Shown here: one piece after another, positions 1 to 7,494 of the stretch
How the letters are laid out: each line of letters opens with the position of its first letter
Numbering within the stretch: the first letter of the stretch is position 1
Source of the DNA: Roseicella aerolata
Lineage (GTDB): Bacteria > Pseudomonadota > Alphaproteobacteria > Acetobacterales > Acetobacteraceae
Reading direction: 5' to 3'
Length of the DNA: 64,000 nt
NCBI RefSeq assembly: GCF_020523605.1
Contig: NZ_JAJAQI010000001.1
Location: forward strand, 1 to 64,000
Program-made: the position numbers and the translations under genes
Notes under the pieces: generated by a model
The model's database searches: none
Seen by the model: the letters and a program-made list of their open reading frames with translations, nothing else
What the model was told of the DNA's origin: nothing

Positions 1-119
1 CAGGACCGTCGGCACCCTCTGGGATACCATCGGCAGTCTCCTCGACCGCTTCAGTCCGAGCGAGTGCGCCGCCTACTTCCAACACTGCGGCTATGCACAG
101 TCAGGGCAATAAAGGTCTA
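1..119 (+). mobile_element. 3' end of an IS630-family insertion sequence (truncated by window edge)
   Basis: This is the downstream end of an IS630-type element: the last codons of a transposase followed within 10 bp by a TA dinucleotide (118-119). Read from the outside inwards the end is TAGACCTTTATTG, which resembles the TAGAGC.TTTCAC ends of the complete IS630 element at 36040-37111. IS630 elements duplicate TA on insertion. The TA is shared with a 51-bp palindrome that begins at 118, so the element sits exactly at the edge of that palindrome. The rest of the element lies outside the window. Confidence 0.6.
2..112 (+). CDS. IS630-family transposase, C-terminal fragment
   Basis: Only the last 36 codons are in the window, ending at TAA (110-112). 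The visible peptide has the pattern TLWDTIGSLLDRFSPSECAA followed by YFQHCGYAQ. It matches the C-terminus of the transposase at 36050-37014 ([20 protein letters not shown]...YSGY), which carries a full DDE domain. The catalytic residues of this copy lie upstream of the window, so its activity cannot be judged. The two copies clearly differ in sequence, so they are different IS630 elements and not duplicates. Confidence 0.75.
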   Translation, partial: RTVGTLWDTIGSLLDRFSPSECAAYFQHCGYAQSGQ

Positions 120-370
120 GAGCAGATCGCTGCGGGGCGTGAACGCTCCGCAGCGTGAATCTGCTCTACAAACAACGGTCTACAGCGGATTGGCGTTCAG
201 ATTTGAACGCAACCCGCTGCAGAGCAGATCGCGGAGGGGCGCGAACGCCCGGGGCGAGACTCTGCTCCGCGAGCAACGACCGACAGCGGATTGGCGTTCA
301 GTTTCGAACGCAATCCGCTGCAGGACGGATCGCGGGCGGGCGTCCGGTTCTGGACGCAATCCACTGTAAC
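118..370. repeat. Cluster of dispersed palindromic repeats (B-A-B-A plus a degenerate copy)
   Basis: Two palindrome families alternate here. Type B: 118-168, 51 bp, perfect 10-bp ends TAGAGCAGAT / ATCTGCTCTA with an inner GGGGCGTGAACG... stem; a second, weaker B copy lies at 221-268. Type A: 181-221 and 283-323, with arms of the form CAGCGGATTGGCGTTCA and TGAACGCAATCCGCTG. A degraded copy follows at about 324-370. Related copies occur at six other intergenic sites in this window. The stretch encodes no convincing protein. It occupies the gap between the IS630 end and the small secreted protein gene at 465. Confidence 0.8.
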
Positions 371-464
371 GAGCTGCCACCGCGGCGCCACACCGGCGCC
401 CCTGGGCCGCCCCGGCGGGCGGCCATCCTCCTCCCTGTCACCGGCCCCATTGGAGGAGGCCCCC

Positions 465-743
465 ATGCAGCTCCGCAAAGCCCTCTTCGCCGCCCTCGCC
501 ACCCTGCCCCTGCTCGCCGGCGGCGCTGCCGCCCATGGCAGCTGGAACGGCCCGGGCTACGGCCCGCCGCGCGGCCACGACTCCGGCTGGCGGGAGCGCG
601 AGGCGCGCCGCGCCTTCTTCGAGGCCGAGCGCGCCCGCCGCTGGGAATGGGAGCGCCGCATGGCGTGGCAGCAGCAGCGCTACCTCCCGCCCCCGCCGCC
701 CGCCGCCCATGGGATGCCGGGCGGCTGGGGCCGGCGCTGGTGA
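465..743 (+). CDS. Small secreted hypothetical protein
   Basis: A 92-residue protein with a clear Sec signal peptide: MQLRKA, a hydrophobic core rich in Leu and Ala, and a probable cleavage site at GGAAA-HGS (about residue 23). The mature part is Gly/Pro/Trp/Arg-rich: a GPGYGPPRG segment, then a charged helix full of Arg and Glu (WREREARRAFFEAERARRWE), then PPPPP and GGWGRRW. The ATG at 465 is chosen because GGAGGAGG lies about 7 bases upstream. I do not recognise a family. Low-complexity periplasmic proteins of this style are common in high-GC alphaproteobacteria. It could act as a small envelope-stress or scaffold protein, but nothing in the sequence shows this. Confidence 0.65.
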   Translation: MQLRKALFAALATLPLLAGGAAAHGSWNGPGYGPPRGHDSGWREREARRAFFEAERARRWEWERRMAWQQQRYLPPPPPAAHGMPGGWGRRW

Positions 744-872
744 TGCCGGCGGCTCCGGTCATCGACCCCGGCAGCACGGGCGGCAGCCCACGCTGAGGCC
801 GCTCCGGGCGCCCGGCGACGCTTCGCGCCGTCGGGCACCCCTTCGGCGGCCCGCCGCCAATGCGGCGCTCCT

Positions 873-898
873 GCCCGGATGCGGTCACGCATCCGGGC
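873..898. terminator. Hairpin between convergent genes (possible bidirectional terminator)
   Basis: A perfect 11-bp inverted repeat GCCCGGATGCG / CGCATCCGGGC with a 4-base loop (GTCA) lies between the converging genes ending at 743 and 945. There is no T-tract, so it is not a textbook intrinsic terminator, but position and symmetry suggest it ends transcripts from either side. A second, imperfect GC hairpin lies at about 808-835. Confidence 0.45.
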
Positions 899-944
899 CG
901 TTGGGGGAAACGGCCGGATCACCGGCCGGCCCTTCGCGCGCCCC

Positions 945-1955
945 TCAGGGCCGCGGGCGGCGCAGGGCGAAGGGCAGGGTCATCAGGCCGAGGCCCACCG
1001 CGAACCACAGCGTCGCCAGCCGCACCAGGATGGTGGTGACGATGGCCGCTGCCTCCGGCACCTGCACCAGCCGCAGCAGGCCGAGCAGGCTGAGATCCGC
1101 CGCCCCCAGCCCGCCCGGCAGCAGGGAGACGGCGCCCGCCACCGCCGCAAGGCAGAAGACCAGCATGCTCGCGCCGAGGCCGATCGCGGCGCCGAGCGCC
1201 TGCAGCACCAGCCACAGCACCAGGCATTCCGCCAGCCAGCCGAGGAGGCTCAGCCCGAGCGAGGGCAGCAGCACCGCGGGCCGGCCGATGGCGGGCAGGG
1301 TGGCGCAGACCTCCCGCGCCCGGGCGAAGAGGCCGGGGGCGCGCCGGATGCGCCGCTCCGCCCAATCGAGCAGGCTGAGCAGCAGCGGCGCATGGGTCAG
1401 CGCCGCCAGCAGCGCGATGCAGGCCAGGGTGAGCACCGCGGTGACCGCCAGGTACTGGCTGGTCAGCGCCGCGCCGGCCAGGGCCAGCAGGCAGATCGCC
1501 ACCATGTCCAGCACCCGGTCGCCGGCGAGCAGCGGCATGCTGCGGGTATAGGACACGCCGTGATGGCGATGCAGCAGCCAGAGCCGCACCACCTCCCCCA
1601 CCTTGCCCGGGGTCACCGTCAGGGCGAAGCCGGCGAAGAAATAGAGCATCTGCCGCCCGCCCGGGGCGGCGACGCCGAAGGCCCGGCCGAGCAGGATCCA
1701 GCGCAGCCCGCGCGCCAGGTAGTTCACCAGGGAAAGGGCGAGGCAGGCGGCGATGATGGTGGGGGAGAGCAGGGCCGCCGCCGCCACCGCCTCGCTGTCC
1801 CGCGCGAACCAGAGCAGCGCCCCGCAGCCGAGCAGGAAGAGCAGGAGCGTGGCGGCGGTGCGCAGCAGCGCGCGGCCGAGCCGCGGCGGCGCATCGGCAG
1901 CGGGCGGGGCGGCGGGCAGGGCGGCCGGGGCGTGGGAGAGGGCGTCTTGCGGCAC
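945..1955 (-). CDS. Flippase-like integral membrane protein (lysylphosphatidylglycerol synthase TM / UPF0104 family)
   Basis: This 336-residue protein has a short Pro/Ala-rich cytoplasmic N-terminus and about eight hydrophobic segments. The family-typical stretch is visible: NYLARGLRW near residue 80, then FAGFALTVTPGKVGEVVRL, and later SLLPGGLGAADLSL. This matches the LPG_synthase_TM (AglD/MprF N-terminal-like) family, thought to flip lipid-linked or aminoacylated lipids across the inner membrane. The substrate is unknown. The catalytic GNAT-type domain of MprF is absent, so it is a stand-alone flippase-like domain. The start is a GTG at 1953-1955 without a strong ribosome-binding site, so a start a few codons downstream is possible. 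It is divergent from hisF. Confidence 0.8.
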   Translation of the reverse strand: MPQDALSHAPAALPAAPPAADAPPRLGRALLRTAATLLLFLLGCGALLWFARDSEAVAAAALLSPTIIAACLALSLVNYLARGLRWILLGRAFGVAAPGGRQMLYFFAGFALTVTPGKVGEVVRLWLLHRHHGVSYTRSMPLLAGDRVLDMVAICLLALAGAALTSQYLAVTAVLTLACIALLAALTHAPLLLSLLDWAERRIRRAPGLFARAREVCATLPAIGRPAVLLPSLGLSLLGWLAECLVLWLVLQALGAAIGLGASMLVFCLAAVAGAVSLLPGGLGAADLSLLGLLRLVQVPEAAAIVTTILVRLATLWFAVGLGLMTLPFALRRPRP

Positions 1956-2136
1956 CCGGCCGGGATACCGTGCGCCGCAGGCAGGGTCGATCCGCTCCGG
2001 CTACACTATGGCGCGCGCCGGGGCGCCGCCGCCGGGGGGCTGCCCCGCCGGATTCGGCGCTTGACCCCCGGCGCATTCCGTCCCAAGCGCACTCTCCCGC
2101 GCCGCACCAGGGCGCCCCGGTTCCGCAGGTGACCCC

Positions 2137-2907
2137 TTGCTCGCTCTCCGCGTCATCCCCTGCCTCGACGTGAAGGACGGTCGCGTCGTGAAGGGGGTCA
2201 ATTTCGTGTCCCTCCGCGATGCCGGCGATCCGGTGGAGCAGGCCCGCGCCTATGACCGGGAGGGGGCGGACGAGATCACCTTCCTCGATATCGGCGCGAC
2301 CCATGAGAACCGGGACACGATGTACGACGTCGTCTCCCGCACCGCCGCCGAGGTCTTCATTCCGCTGACGGTCGGCGGCGGCGTGCGCAGCGTGGAGGAT
2401 GTCCGGCGCCTGCTGCTGGCCGGCGCCGACAAGGCCAGCATCAACAGCGCCGCGGTGGCCGAGCCGGAACTGGTGACCCGCGCGGCCGAGGCCTTCGGCA
2501 GCCAGGCCATCGTCGTCGCGGTGGATGCCCGCCGGGTGGCGGAGGGGCGGTGGGAGGTCTTCACCCATGGCGGCCGGAAGGCGACCGGGATCGACGCCGT
2601 CAGCTGGGCGGAGCGCATGGCGAAGGCCGGGGCGGGGGAGCTGCTGGTGACCTCCATGGACCGGGACGGCACCAAATCGGGCTTCGACCTCGACCTGCTG
2701 CGGGCGATCCGGGCGCGCGTCGCGGTGCCGATCATCGCCTCGGGCGGCGTCGGCACGGTGGGGCATTTCGTGGAGGGCGCCCTGGCCGGCGCCAGCGGCC
2801 TGCTGGCCGCGAGCGTGTTCCATTACGGGGAGTTCCGCATCGCGGACGCCAAGGCGGCGCTGGCCGCGGCGGGCCTGCCGGTGCGCCCCCTCGCGGAGGT
2901 CGCCTGA
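2137..2907 (+). CDS. hisF: Imidazole glycerol phosphate synthase subunit HisF
   Basis: HisF is the cyclase half of imidazole glycerol phosphate synthase. With ammonia from HisH it converts PRFAR to IGP and AICAR in histidine biosynthesis. At 256 residues it has the usual length. The TTG start at 2137 gives [16 protein letters not shown], which puts the two catalytic aspartates at exactly the expected positions, Asp11 (CLDVKDG) and Asp130 (VAVDARR). The phosphate-binding motifs VGGGVR (about 79-84) and ASGGVGT (about 205) of the beta-alpha barrel are intact. It is followed with no gap by hisE. The hisH and hisA genes are not in the window, so upstream histidine genes, if clustered, lie elsewhere. 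Confidence 0.95.
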   Translation: MLALRVIPCLDVKDGRVVKGVNFVSLRDAGDPVEQARAYDREGADEITFLDIGATHENRDTMYDVVSRTAAEVFIPLTVGGGVRSVEDVRRLLLAGADKASINSAAVAEPELVTRAAEAFGSQAIVVAVDARRVAEGRWEVFTHGGRKATGIDAVSWAERMAKAGAGELLVTSMDRDGTKSGFDLDLLRAIRARVAVPIIASGGVGTVGHFVEGALAGASGLLAASVFHYGEFRIADAKAALAAAGLPVRPLAEVA

Positions 2908-3432
2908 ATGGGCAAGGAGGCGGGCAAGTCCGCGAAGAAGAAGCCGGCCAGCAAGAAGCGCACGACCCTGCCGCTGCCGGCCGGTGTCCCCGCCAAGGCC
3001 AAGAAGCCGCCCAAGACGGTACTGAAGGCGGAATCCCGCCATCTCGAGCCGCTCGACATCCGGGTCGGTGCCGCCGATGCCGGGGTGCTCGACCGGCTCT
3101 GGGGGACGGTGGAGGCCAGGCGCCTCTCGGGCGATGTGGAGAACAGCCACTCCGCCCGGCTGATGGCGCGCGGCACCGCCAAGGTCGCCCAGAAGCTGGG
3201 CGAGGAGGCGGTGGAATGCGTCATCGAGGCGACCCAGGGCCACCGCCAGGGCACGATCCTGGAGAGCGCCGACCTGCTCTACCACCTGATGGTGGTCTGG
3301 GTGGATGCCGGCATCCGGCCCGAGGAGGTCTGGGCCGAGTTGCAGCGGCGCGAGGGGATCAGCGGCATCGCCGAGAAGGCGGCGCGGCCCAAGGGCATCG
3401 TACGGGCGGCGAAGACCAGCAAGCTGCCTTAG
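2908..3432 (+). CDS. hisE: Phosphoribosyl-ATP pyrophosphatase HisE with a Lys-rich N-terminal extension
   Basis: HisE hydrolyses phosphoribosyl-ATP to phosphoribosyl-AMP, the second step of histidine synthesis. The catalytic core (about residues 63-160) shows the alpha-helical MazG/HisE pattern with [13 protein letters not shown] and [11 protein letters not shown], which supply the acidic Mg-binding residues. The protein is 174 residues, clearly longer than the usual ~105-110. The extra ~60 N-terminal residues are Lys/Ala/Pro-rich ([26 protein letters not shown]), like a histone-H1 tail. The ATG at 2908 directly follows the hisF stop, which supports translation of the extension. A later in-frame start within the core would lose this coupling. 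Its C-terminus is also basic. Confidence 0.9.
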   Translation: MGKEAGKSAKKKPASKKRTTLPLPAGVPAKAKKPPKTVLKAESRHLEPLDIRVGAADAGVLDRLWGTVEARRLSGDVENSHSARLMARGTAKVAQKLGEEAVECVIEATQGHRQGTILESADLLYHLMVVWVDAGIRPEEVWAELQRREGISGIAEKAARPKGIVRAAKTSKLP

Positions 3433-3531
3433 GGGCGCGCCCTCCCGCGCCTGCCGGGCAGGCGGCGGGGCTTGATGCCCGCCGCAGGCCCGGCCATGAC
3501 GGCGGCAGGACCAAGCGAGGGGACCGCCACC

Positions 3532-3921
3532 ATGTCCGTCACCGGCCTGCCGCCCTATGACGACGCCAACATCTTCGCCCGTATCCTGCGCGGCGAGATC
3601 CCCTGCAAGAAGGTGCATGAGGACGAATACGCCCTCGCCTTCCACGACATCGCGCCGCAGGCGCCGGCGCATGTGCTGGTCATCCCGAAGGGCCGCTGGG
3701 TGAGCGCGGCGGATTTCCACGCCGGGGCGAGCGCCGAGGCGATCGCCGGCTTCTGGCGCGTGGTCTCGGCGGTGGCGAAGTCGCTGGGGCTGGAGGCCAG
3801 CGGCTACCGCATCCTCTCCAACATGGGGCCGGATGCCGGGCAGGAAGTGCCGCATTTCCACGTGCACATCTTCGGCGGCCGCCGGCTCGGCCGCATGGTC
3901 CCGCCCGCCCCGCAGGGCTGA
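3532..3921 (+). CDS. HIT family hydrolase (HinT-like)
   Basis: This 129-residue protein of the histidine triad superfamily probably hydrolyses purine nucleotide phosphoramidates. The signature HFHVHIFGG (residues 108-116) contains the three His of the triad including the nucleophile. The N-terminus DDANIFARILRGEIPCKKVHED is typical of HinT. The ATG at 3532 is preferred over an in-frame ATG at 3472 because a GAGGGG sequence lies 8-10 bases upstream and the family alignment begins shortly after it. HIT genes often sit near hisE/hisI in alphaproteobacteria, as here (100 bp downstream of hisE). Confidence 0.88.
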   Translation: MSVTGLPPYDDANIFARILRGEIPCKKVHEDEYALAFHDIAPQAPAHVLVIPKGRWVSAADFHAGASAEAIAGFWRVVSAVAKSLGLEASGYRILSNMGPDAGQEVPHFHVHIFGGRRLGRMVPPAPQG

Positions 3922-3993
3922 AGGCGGCCCGCGCCGGCCGGCGCGGGCGATGCAGCCCTTGAAGCCGGCGGGCGGGGCAGCGACATTCCCCGC

Positions 3994-4845
3994 ATGGCCT
4001 CCACCCCACAGGATGAGGCGCGCGCCGCCCTCGCCGCCGCCGGCCAGCTTCCCGACGCCGAGATCGAGCTCGCCGCCGTGGCGCTGCAATTCGCCCGGAT
4101 CGATGCGCCGGACGCCGATTGGCGCGCCGCCGCCACCGCCTTGTCCGAACTCGCCCAGGAAGCGGTTGCGGCCGCCGCCGCCGACCGGGAGGCGGATGCC
4201 GGCGATGCCGAGCGGCGGCGGGAGGTGCTGACCGCCGTCATCCATCGCCGCTTCGGCTATGCCGGCAATACCGAACAGTATGACGACCTGGCCAATGCCA
4301 ACCTGATCCGGGTGACGGAGCGGAAGCAGGGCCTGCCGGTTGCGCTCGGCATCCTCTGGCTGCATGCCGCCGAGGCGGCGGGCTGGGCGGCGCATGGTGT
4401 CGATTTCCCCGGCCATTTCCTGGTGGCGGTGGAGGGCGGGCGCGGCCAGGCGCTGGTCGATGTCTTCGCCGGCGGCGCCGGCCTCGCGGCGCCGGAGCTG
4501 CGCGCCCTGCTCAAGCGGATCGAGGGCGAGCGGGCCGAGCTGCGGCCGGGCCTGCTGCGCCTGATGGACAAGCGGGCGGTGCTGCTGCGCCTGCAGAACA
4601 ACATCAAGCTGCGGCGGCTGCGCTCCGGCGACCTGGCGGGGGCGCTCGCCTGCACGGAGGACATGCTGCGCCTCGCCCCGGACCAGGCGCTGCTCTGGCG
4701 GGAGGCCGGGCTGATGAACCAGCGGCTGGACCGGATCGGCGCCGCGCTCGGCTGCCTCGACCGCTCGCTCGAGATCGAGCCGGAGGGCGAGGCGGCCCGG
4801 CGCATCCGGATGGTGGCGGAGGAGCTGCGGCACCGGCTGAACTGA
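3994..4845 (+). CDS. SirB1 family protein (transglutaminase-like fold plus TPR)
   Basis: This 283-residue protein resembles the SirB1/YchA family. The central region shows the family pattern: [46 protein letters not shown] and [12 protein letters not shown] (about residues 75-145), corresponding to a degenerate transglutaminase-like core. The C-terminal ~70 residues form tetratricopeptide-like helices ([29 protein letters not shown]). Function is not established in the family; some members are regulators or peptidase-like. It follows the HIT gene by 72 bp on the same strand and may be cotranscribed. The ATG at 3994 has no obvious ribosome-binding site, so the start is tentative. Confidence 0.8.
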   Translation: MASTPQDEARAALAAAGQLPDAEIELAAVALQFARIDAPDADWRAAATALSELAQEAVAAAAADREADAGDAERRREVLTAVIHRRFGYAGNTEQYDDLANANLIRVTERKQGLPVALGILWLHAAEAAGWAAHGVDFPGHFLVAVEGGRGQALVDVFAGGAGLAAPELRALLKRIEGERAELRPGLLRLMDKRAVLLRLQNNIKLRRLRSGDLAGALACTEDMLRLAPDQALLWREAGLMNQRLDRIGAALGCLDRSLEIEPEGEAARRIRMVAEELRHRLN

Positions 4846-5054
4846 GGGCGGCCCGGCGGCGCGGCAGGCCGGCCGGAGGATACCGGCCCTCCCGCCATCC
4901 GGCGCCCTGCGGCGGCGTTCGGCCGTCCTCCTGGCGGCCCGGGCCGGCTCGGCCCATCCGGCCCGGGCGGCGCCCCGGCCGTTCCCCCTGGCGCCCCGGG
5001 CCGGGGGATGCCAACAGAGCAGCCGAGACGCCCGACACGGGAGACAGACAGCCG

Positions 5055-6008
5055 ATGCCAGCCGCCTTGCGCGTCGCGGTCCAGATGGACCCGATCGAGA
5101 GCATCAACATCGATGCCGACAGCACCTTCGCCCTGATGCTGGAGGCGCAGGCGCGCGGCCACAGCCTGTGGCACTACCATGTGCGCGACCTGGCGCTGTC
5201 CGGCGGGCGGGTGACCGCCTGGGCGAAGCCGGTCACGGTCCAGCGGCAGAAGGGCGCCCACTGGGCCTTCGGGCCGGAGGAGGAGCTCGACCTCTCCAGC
5301 ATGGACGTGGTCCTGATGCGCCAGGACCCGCCCTTCGACATGGCCTACATCACGGCCACCCACATCCTCGAGCACATCCACCCGAAGACCCTGGTGGTGA
5401 ACGACCCGGCCGCGGTGCGCAACGCGCCGGAGAAGCTCTATGTCACCCATTTCCCGGACCTGATGCCGGAGACGCTGGTGACCGCCGACCGCCGCCAGGT
5501 CATGCGCTTCCGGGAGAGGCACGAGACCATCATCCTCAAGCCCCTGTTCGGCAATGGCGGCGCCGGCGTCTTCCTGGTGAAGCCGGACGACATGAACCTG
5601 AACAGCCTGCTGGAGATGTTCACCGAGCGCTCGCGCGAGCCGCTGGTGGTGCAGAAATACGTCCCCGCAGTGCGCGAGGGCGACAAGCGCATCATCCTGG
5701 TGGACGGCATCGCCATGGGCGCCATCAACCGGGTGCCGGCGGCGGGCGAGGCGCGCAGCAACATGCATGTCGGCGGAAGGCCGGAGCCGACCACCCTGAC
5801 CGATCGGGAGAAGGAGATCTGCGCCCGGATCGGGCCGGAGCTTCGGGCGCGCGGCATGATCTTCGTCGGCATCGACGTGATCGGCGGCTACCTGACCGAG
5901 ATCAACGTCACCTCCCCCACCGGGCTGCAGGAGATCGCCCGCTTCGACGGCGTGCACCTGGAGAAGGCGATCTGGGACGCGATCGAGGCCAAGCGCCGGG
6001 GCGCCTGA
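5055..6008 (+). CDS. gshB: Glutathione synthetase
   Basis: GshB joins gamma-glutamylcysteine and glycine using ATP to make glutathione. At 317 residues it has the usual bacterial length. The N-terminal GSH-S_N domain begins [20 protein letters not shown]. The ATP-grasp part shows [14 protein letters not shown] (about residues 160-173), KRIILVDG and [21 protein letters not shown] (about 276-296), the last carrying Mg/ATP ligands. The ATG at 5055 follows a purine-rich GAGACAGACAGCCG leader. A 209-bp GC-rich gap separates it from the SirB1-like gene, so it may have its own promoter. A YbdK-like ligase lies at 9293 but no classical gshA is in the window. Confidence 0.95.
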   Translation: MPAALRVAVQMDPIESINIDADSTFALMLEAQARGHSLWHYHVRDLALSGGRVTAWAKPVTVQRQKGAHWAFGPEEELDLSSMDVVLMRQDPPFDMAYITATHILEHIHPKTLVVNDPAAVRNAPEKLYVTHFPDLMPETLVTADRRQVMRFRERHETIILKPLFGNGGAGVFLVKPDDMNLNSLLEMFTERSREPLVVQKYVPAVREGDKRIILVDGIAMGAINRVPAAGEARSNMHVGGRPEPTTLTDREKEICARIGPELRARGMIFVGIDVIGGYLTEINVTSPTGLQEIARFDGVHLEKAIWDAIEAKRRGA

Positions 6009-6016
6009 TGCCGGCA

Positions 6017-6200
6017 ACCGTTGATGGTGGCCCATTAACGGTCCCTCCATCTCCGGGCGGTTTGCTCCGCAAAGCCTGGACAGGCCGCACCACAGGTTCC
6101 CAGGGAGATTGCGCCGCAACCTCCCGGGGAGCCCGTGGCGGCGGCGCCCCTCCGGGCGCTCGGCATGAATGGGGACATTCATGCCGCTGCTATGAGGCCC
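6017..6200. repeat. Dispersed repeat R, copy 1
   Basis: This non-coding stretch after gshB contains ordered blocks shared with 48203-48345 (inverted) and partly with 7283-7407: TTGATGGTGGCCCAT (6021-6035), CGGGCGGTTTGCTCCGCAAA with AGCCTGGACAGG (about 6053-6086), and a perfect 11-bp hairpin CGGCATGAATG / CATTCATGCCG (6161-6186) followed by ATGAGG. The same order of blocks in the other copy shows they are one repeat family. No protein-coding potential is evident. The remainder of the gap up to 6392 holds nothing I recognise. Confidence 0.65.
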
Positions 6201-6392
6201 GGCGGCGGCGGCGCTGCCGGCCGGGCCGGAGCCGCATCCTTCGCCGCGATCCGGCGTTGGCATGGCCTGTCGGCCGCGGCGGCTCCCGATCACCTTTCGC
6301 ATCGGAACCCTGGTCCGGGGCCGGCGCGGTCTTATCTTTGTTGCGTGAAACACCTCGCCGGCCCCGGCCATCGTTGCAGCCCAGGATCTCCC

Positions 6393-7274
6393 TTGCCGTC
6401 CTTCCGCCTCCCGCGCCCCGCAGCCATCGGCCTTGCCAATGCTCCCGCCCGGGCCCGCCCGGCCCCGTCGGAAGGCCCGCCCCTCGCCTGGCCGCCGGCG
6501 CAGGAGCATTGCGGGGAGGGCACGGAGCTGCGGGTCGCCTCCTACAACGTCCATAAATGCGTCGGCACGGATGGGGAGTTCGATCCCGGGCGCGTCGTCT
6601 CGGTGATTGCCGAGCTCGGCGCCGAGCTGGTGGCGCTGCAGGAGGTGGACCGCCGCTTCGGCCGGCGCACCGCGCTGCTGGATCCCAAATGCCTGGCACG
6701 GGAGACCGGCCTCGTGCCCCTGCCCGTCTCCGACCTGCCGGATGGCCTGGGCTGGCACGGCAATGCCCTGCTGGTCCGCCCCGGGACCACCTGGCGCCTG
6801 CAGCGGCTGGACCTGCCCGGGGCCGAGCCGCGCGGCGCCGTGGTGGCCGAGCTCGACCTTCCCGGCGGCCTTGGCCAGATGCGGGTGGTTGCCGCGCATT
6901 TCGGCCTGCTCCGCCGCTGCCGCACCCGGCAGGTCAGGGCCGTGCTGGCCGCGGTCGCGCGCGGGCAGGACATGCCGACCCTGCTGCTCGGCGACCTGAA
7001 CGAGTGGCGGTTCGACCGGGCGCGCTCCGCCCTGCGCGGGCTGGAACCCTATTTCGGCGGCGTGGTCGGGGGGCCGCCCAGCTTCCCCTCCCGCCTGCCC
7101 TTCCTGGCGCTCGACCGGATCCTCGGCTGCCCGCGCGCCCAGGTCCTGGGGGTGGAGGCGCATGACAGCCCGCTCGCCCGCGTCGCCTCCGACCACCTGC
7201 CGCTGAAGGCGCGGGTCCGGCTGCGCCTCGCGGGGGAGCATCCGGCGCGGCTGGCCCTCGCCACCGCAGCCTGA
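6393..7274 (+). CDS. Endonuclease/exonuclease/phosphatase family protein
   Basis: This belongs to the DNase I-like EEP superfamily of metal-dependent phosphodiesterases. The core starts at LRVASYNVHKCVG and continues with VALQEVDRRFGRRT (catalytic Glu), VVAAHFGL (His), LLLGDLNEW (Asp/Asn) and a C-terminal SDHLPL (Asp-His). The full catalytic set is therefore present. Such proteins act on nucleic acids, inositol phosphates or sphingolipids. Here a phospholipase-D-like gene follows by 220 bp, a common pairing that suggests a lipid or phosphodiester role. The start is uncertain. The TTG at 6393 has AGGA 5-8 bases upstream; a GTG at 6345 is an alternative, and the recognisable domain begins only at about 6530. 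Confidence 0.8.
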   Translation: MPSFRLPRPAAIGLANAPARARPAPSEGPPLAWPPAQEHCGEGTELRVASYNVHKCVGTDGEFDPGRVVSVIAELGAELVALQEVDRRFGRRTALLDPKCLARETGLVPLPVSDLPDGLGWHGNALLVRPGTTWRLQRLDLPGAEPRGAVVAELDLPGGLGQMRVVAAHFGLLRRCRTRQVRAVLAAVARGQDMPTLLLGDLNEWRFDRARSALRGLEPYFGGVVGGPPSFPSRLPFLALDRILGCPRAQVLGVEAHDSPLARVASDHLPLKARVRLRLAGEHPARLALATAA

Positions 7275-7282
7275 CCGGGCGG

Positions 7283-7407
7283 CCATTGGCGTCCACCCAT
7301 CGATGGCCGGCCGTCGTCGCCGGGCGGTTCGCCCCGCAAAGCCCGCCGATGCCGCAGCCGCATGGGCGGCGCCGCCCGGCCTGAAGGCCCTGCTCATGCC
7401 ATTGGCA
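7283..7407. repeat. Dispersed repeat R, degenerate copy 2
   Basis: This lies between the EEP and phospholipase-D-like genes. It shares the block CCGGGCGGTTCGCCCCGCAA with AGCC (7319-7342) with the repeat at 6017-6200. It also contains a TCATGCC / GGCATGA inverted repeat (about 7395-7411), the same half-sites in reversed order. The match is partial, so membership of the family is less certain than for the other two copies. Confidence 0.4.
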
Positions 7408-7494
7408 TGACCCGGCCGCGCGGTTCCACGAACCCGCGCTGCGCTTGGCCGTTGGAGTCCCGACACGGGCACGGAAAGGTTGCGGAGGGATCGC

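Noticed and set aside
118-370. CRISPR-like array
   Set aside because: The units are palindromes of two types placed irregularly, without unique spacers of constant length and without cas genes. Dispersed single copies elsewhere show it is a repeat family.
919-4833. A 1304-residue minus-strand frame, and similarly long frames at 4257-7616 (minus), 58301-61564 (plus) and 61036-63540 (plus)
   Set aside because: They run opposite or out of phase to well-supported genes, show only Arg/Ala/Gly/Gln low-complexity sequence and no domains. Such frames are expected from the high GC at third codon positions.
6135-6392. N-terminal extension of the EEP-family protein
   Set aside because: The first ~85 codons overlap repeat R (hairpin at 6161-6186) and are low complexity. 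A TTG at 6393 with a ribosome-binding-like AGGA is preferred.
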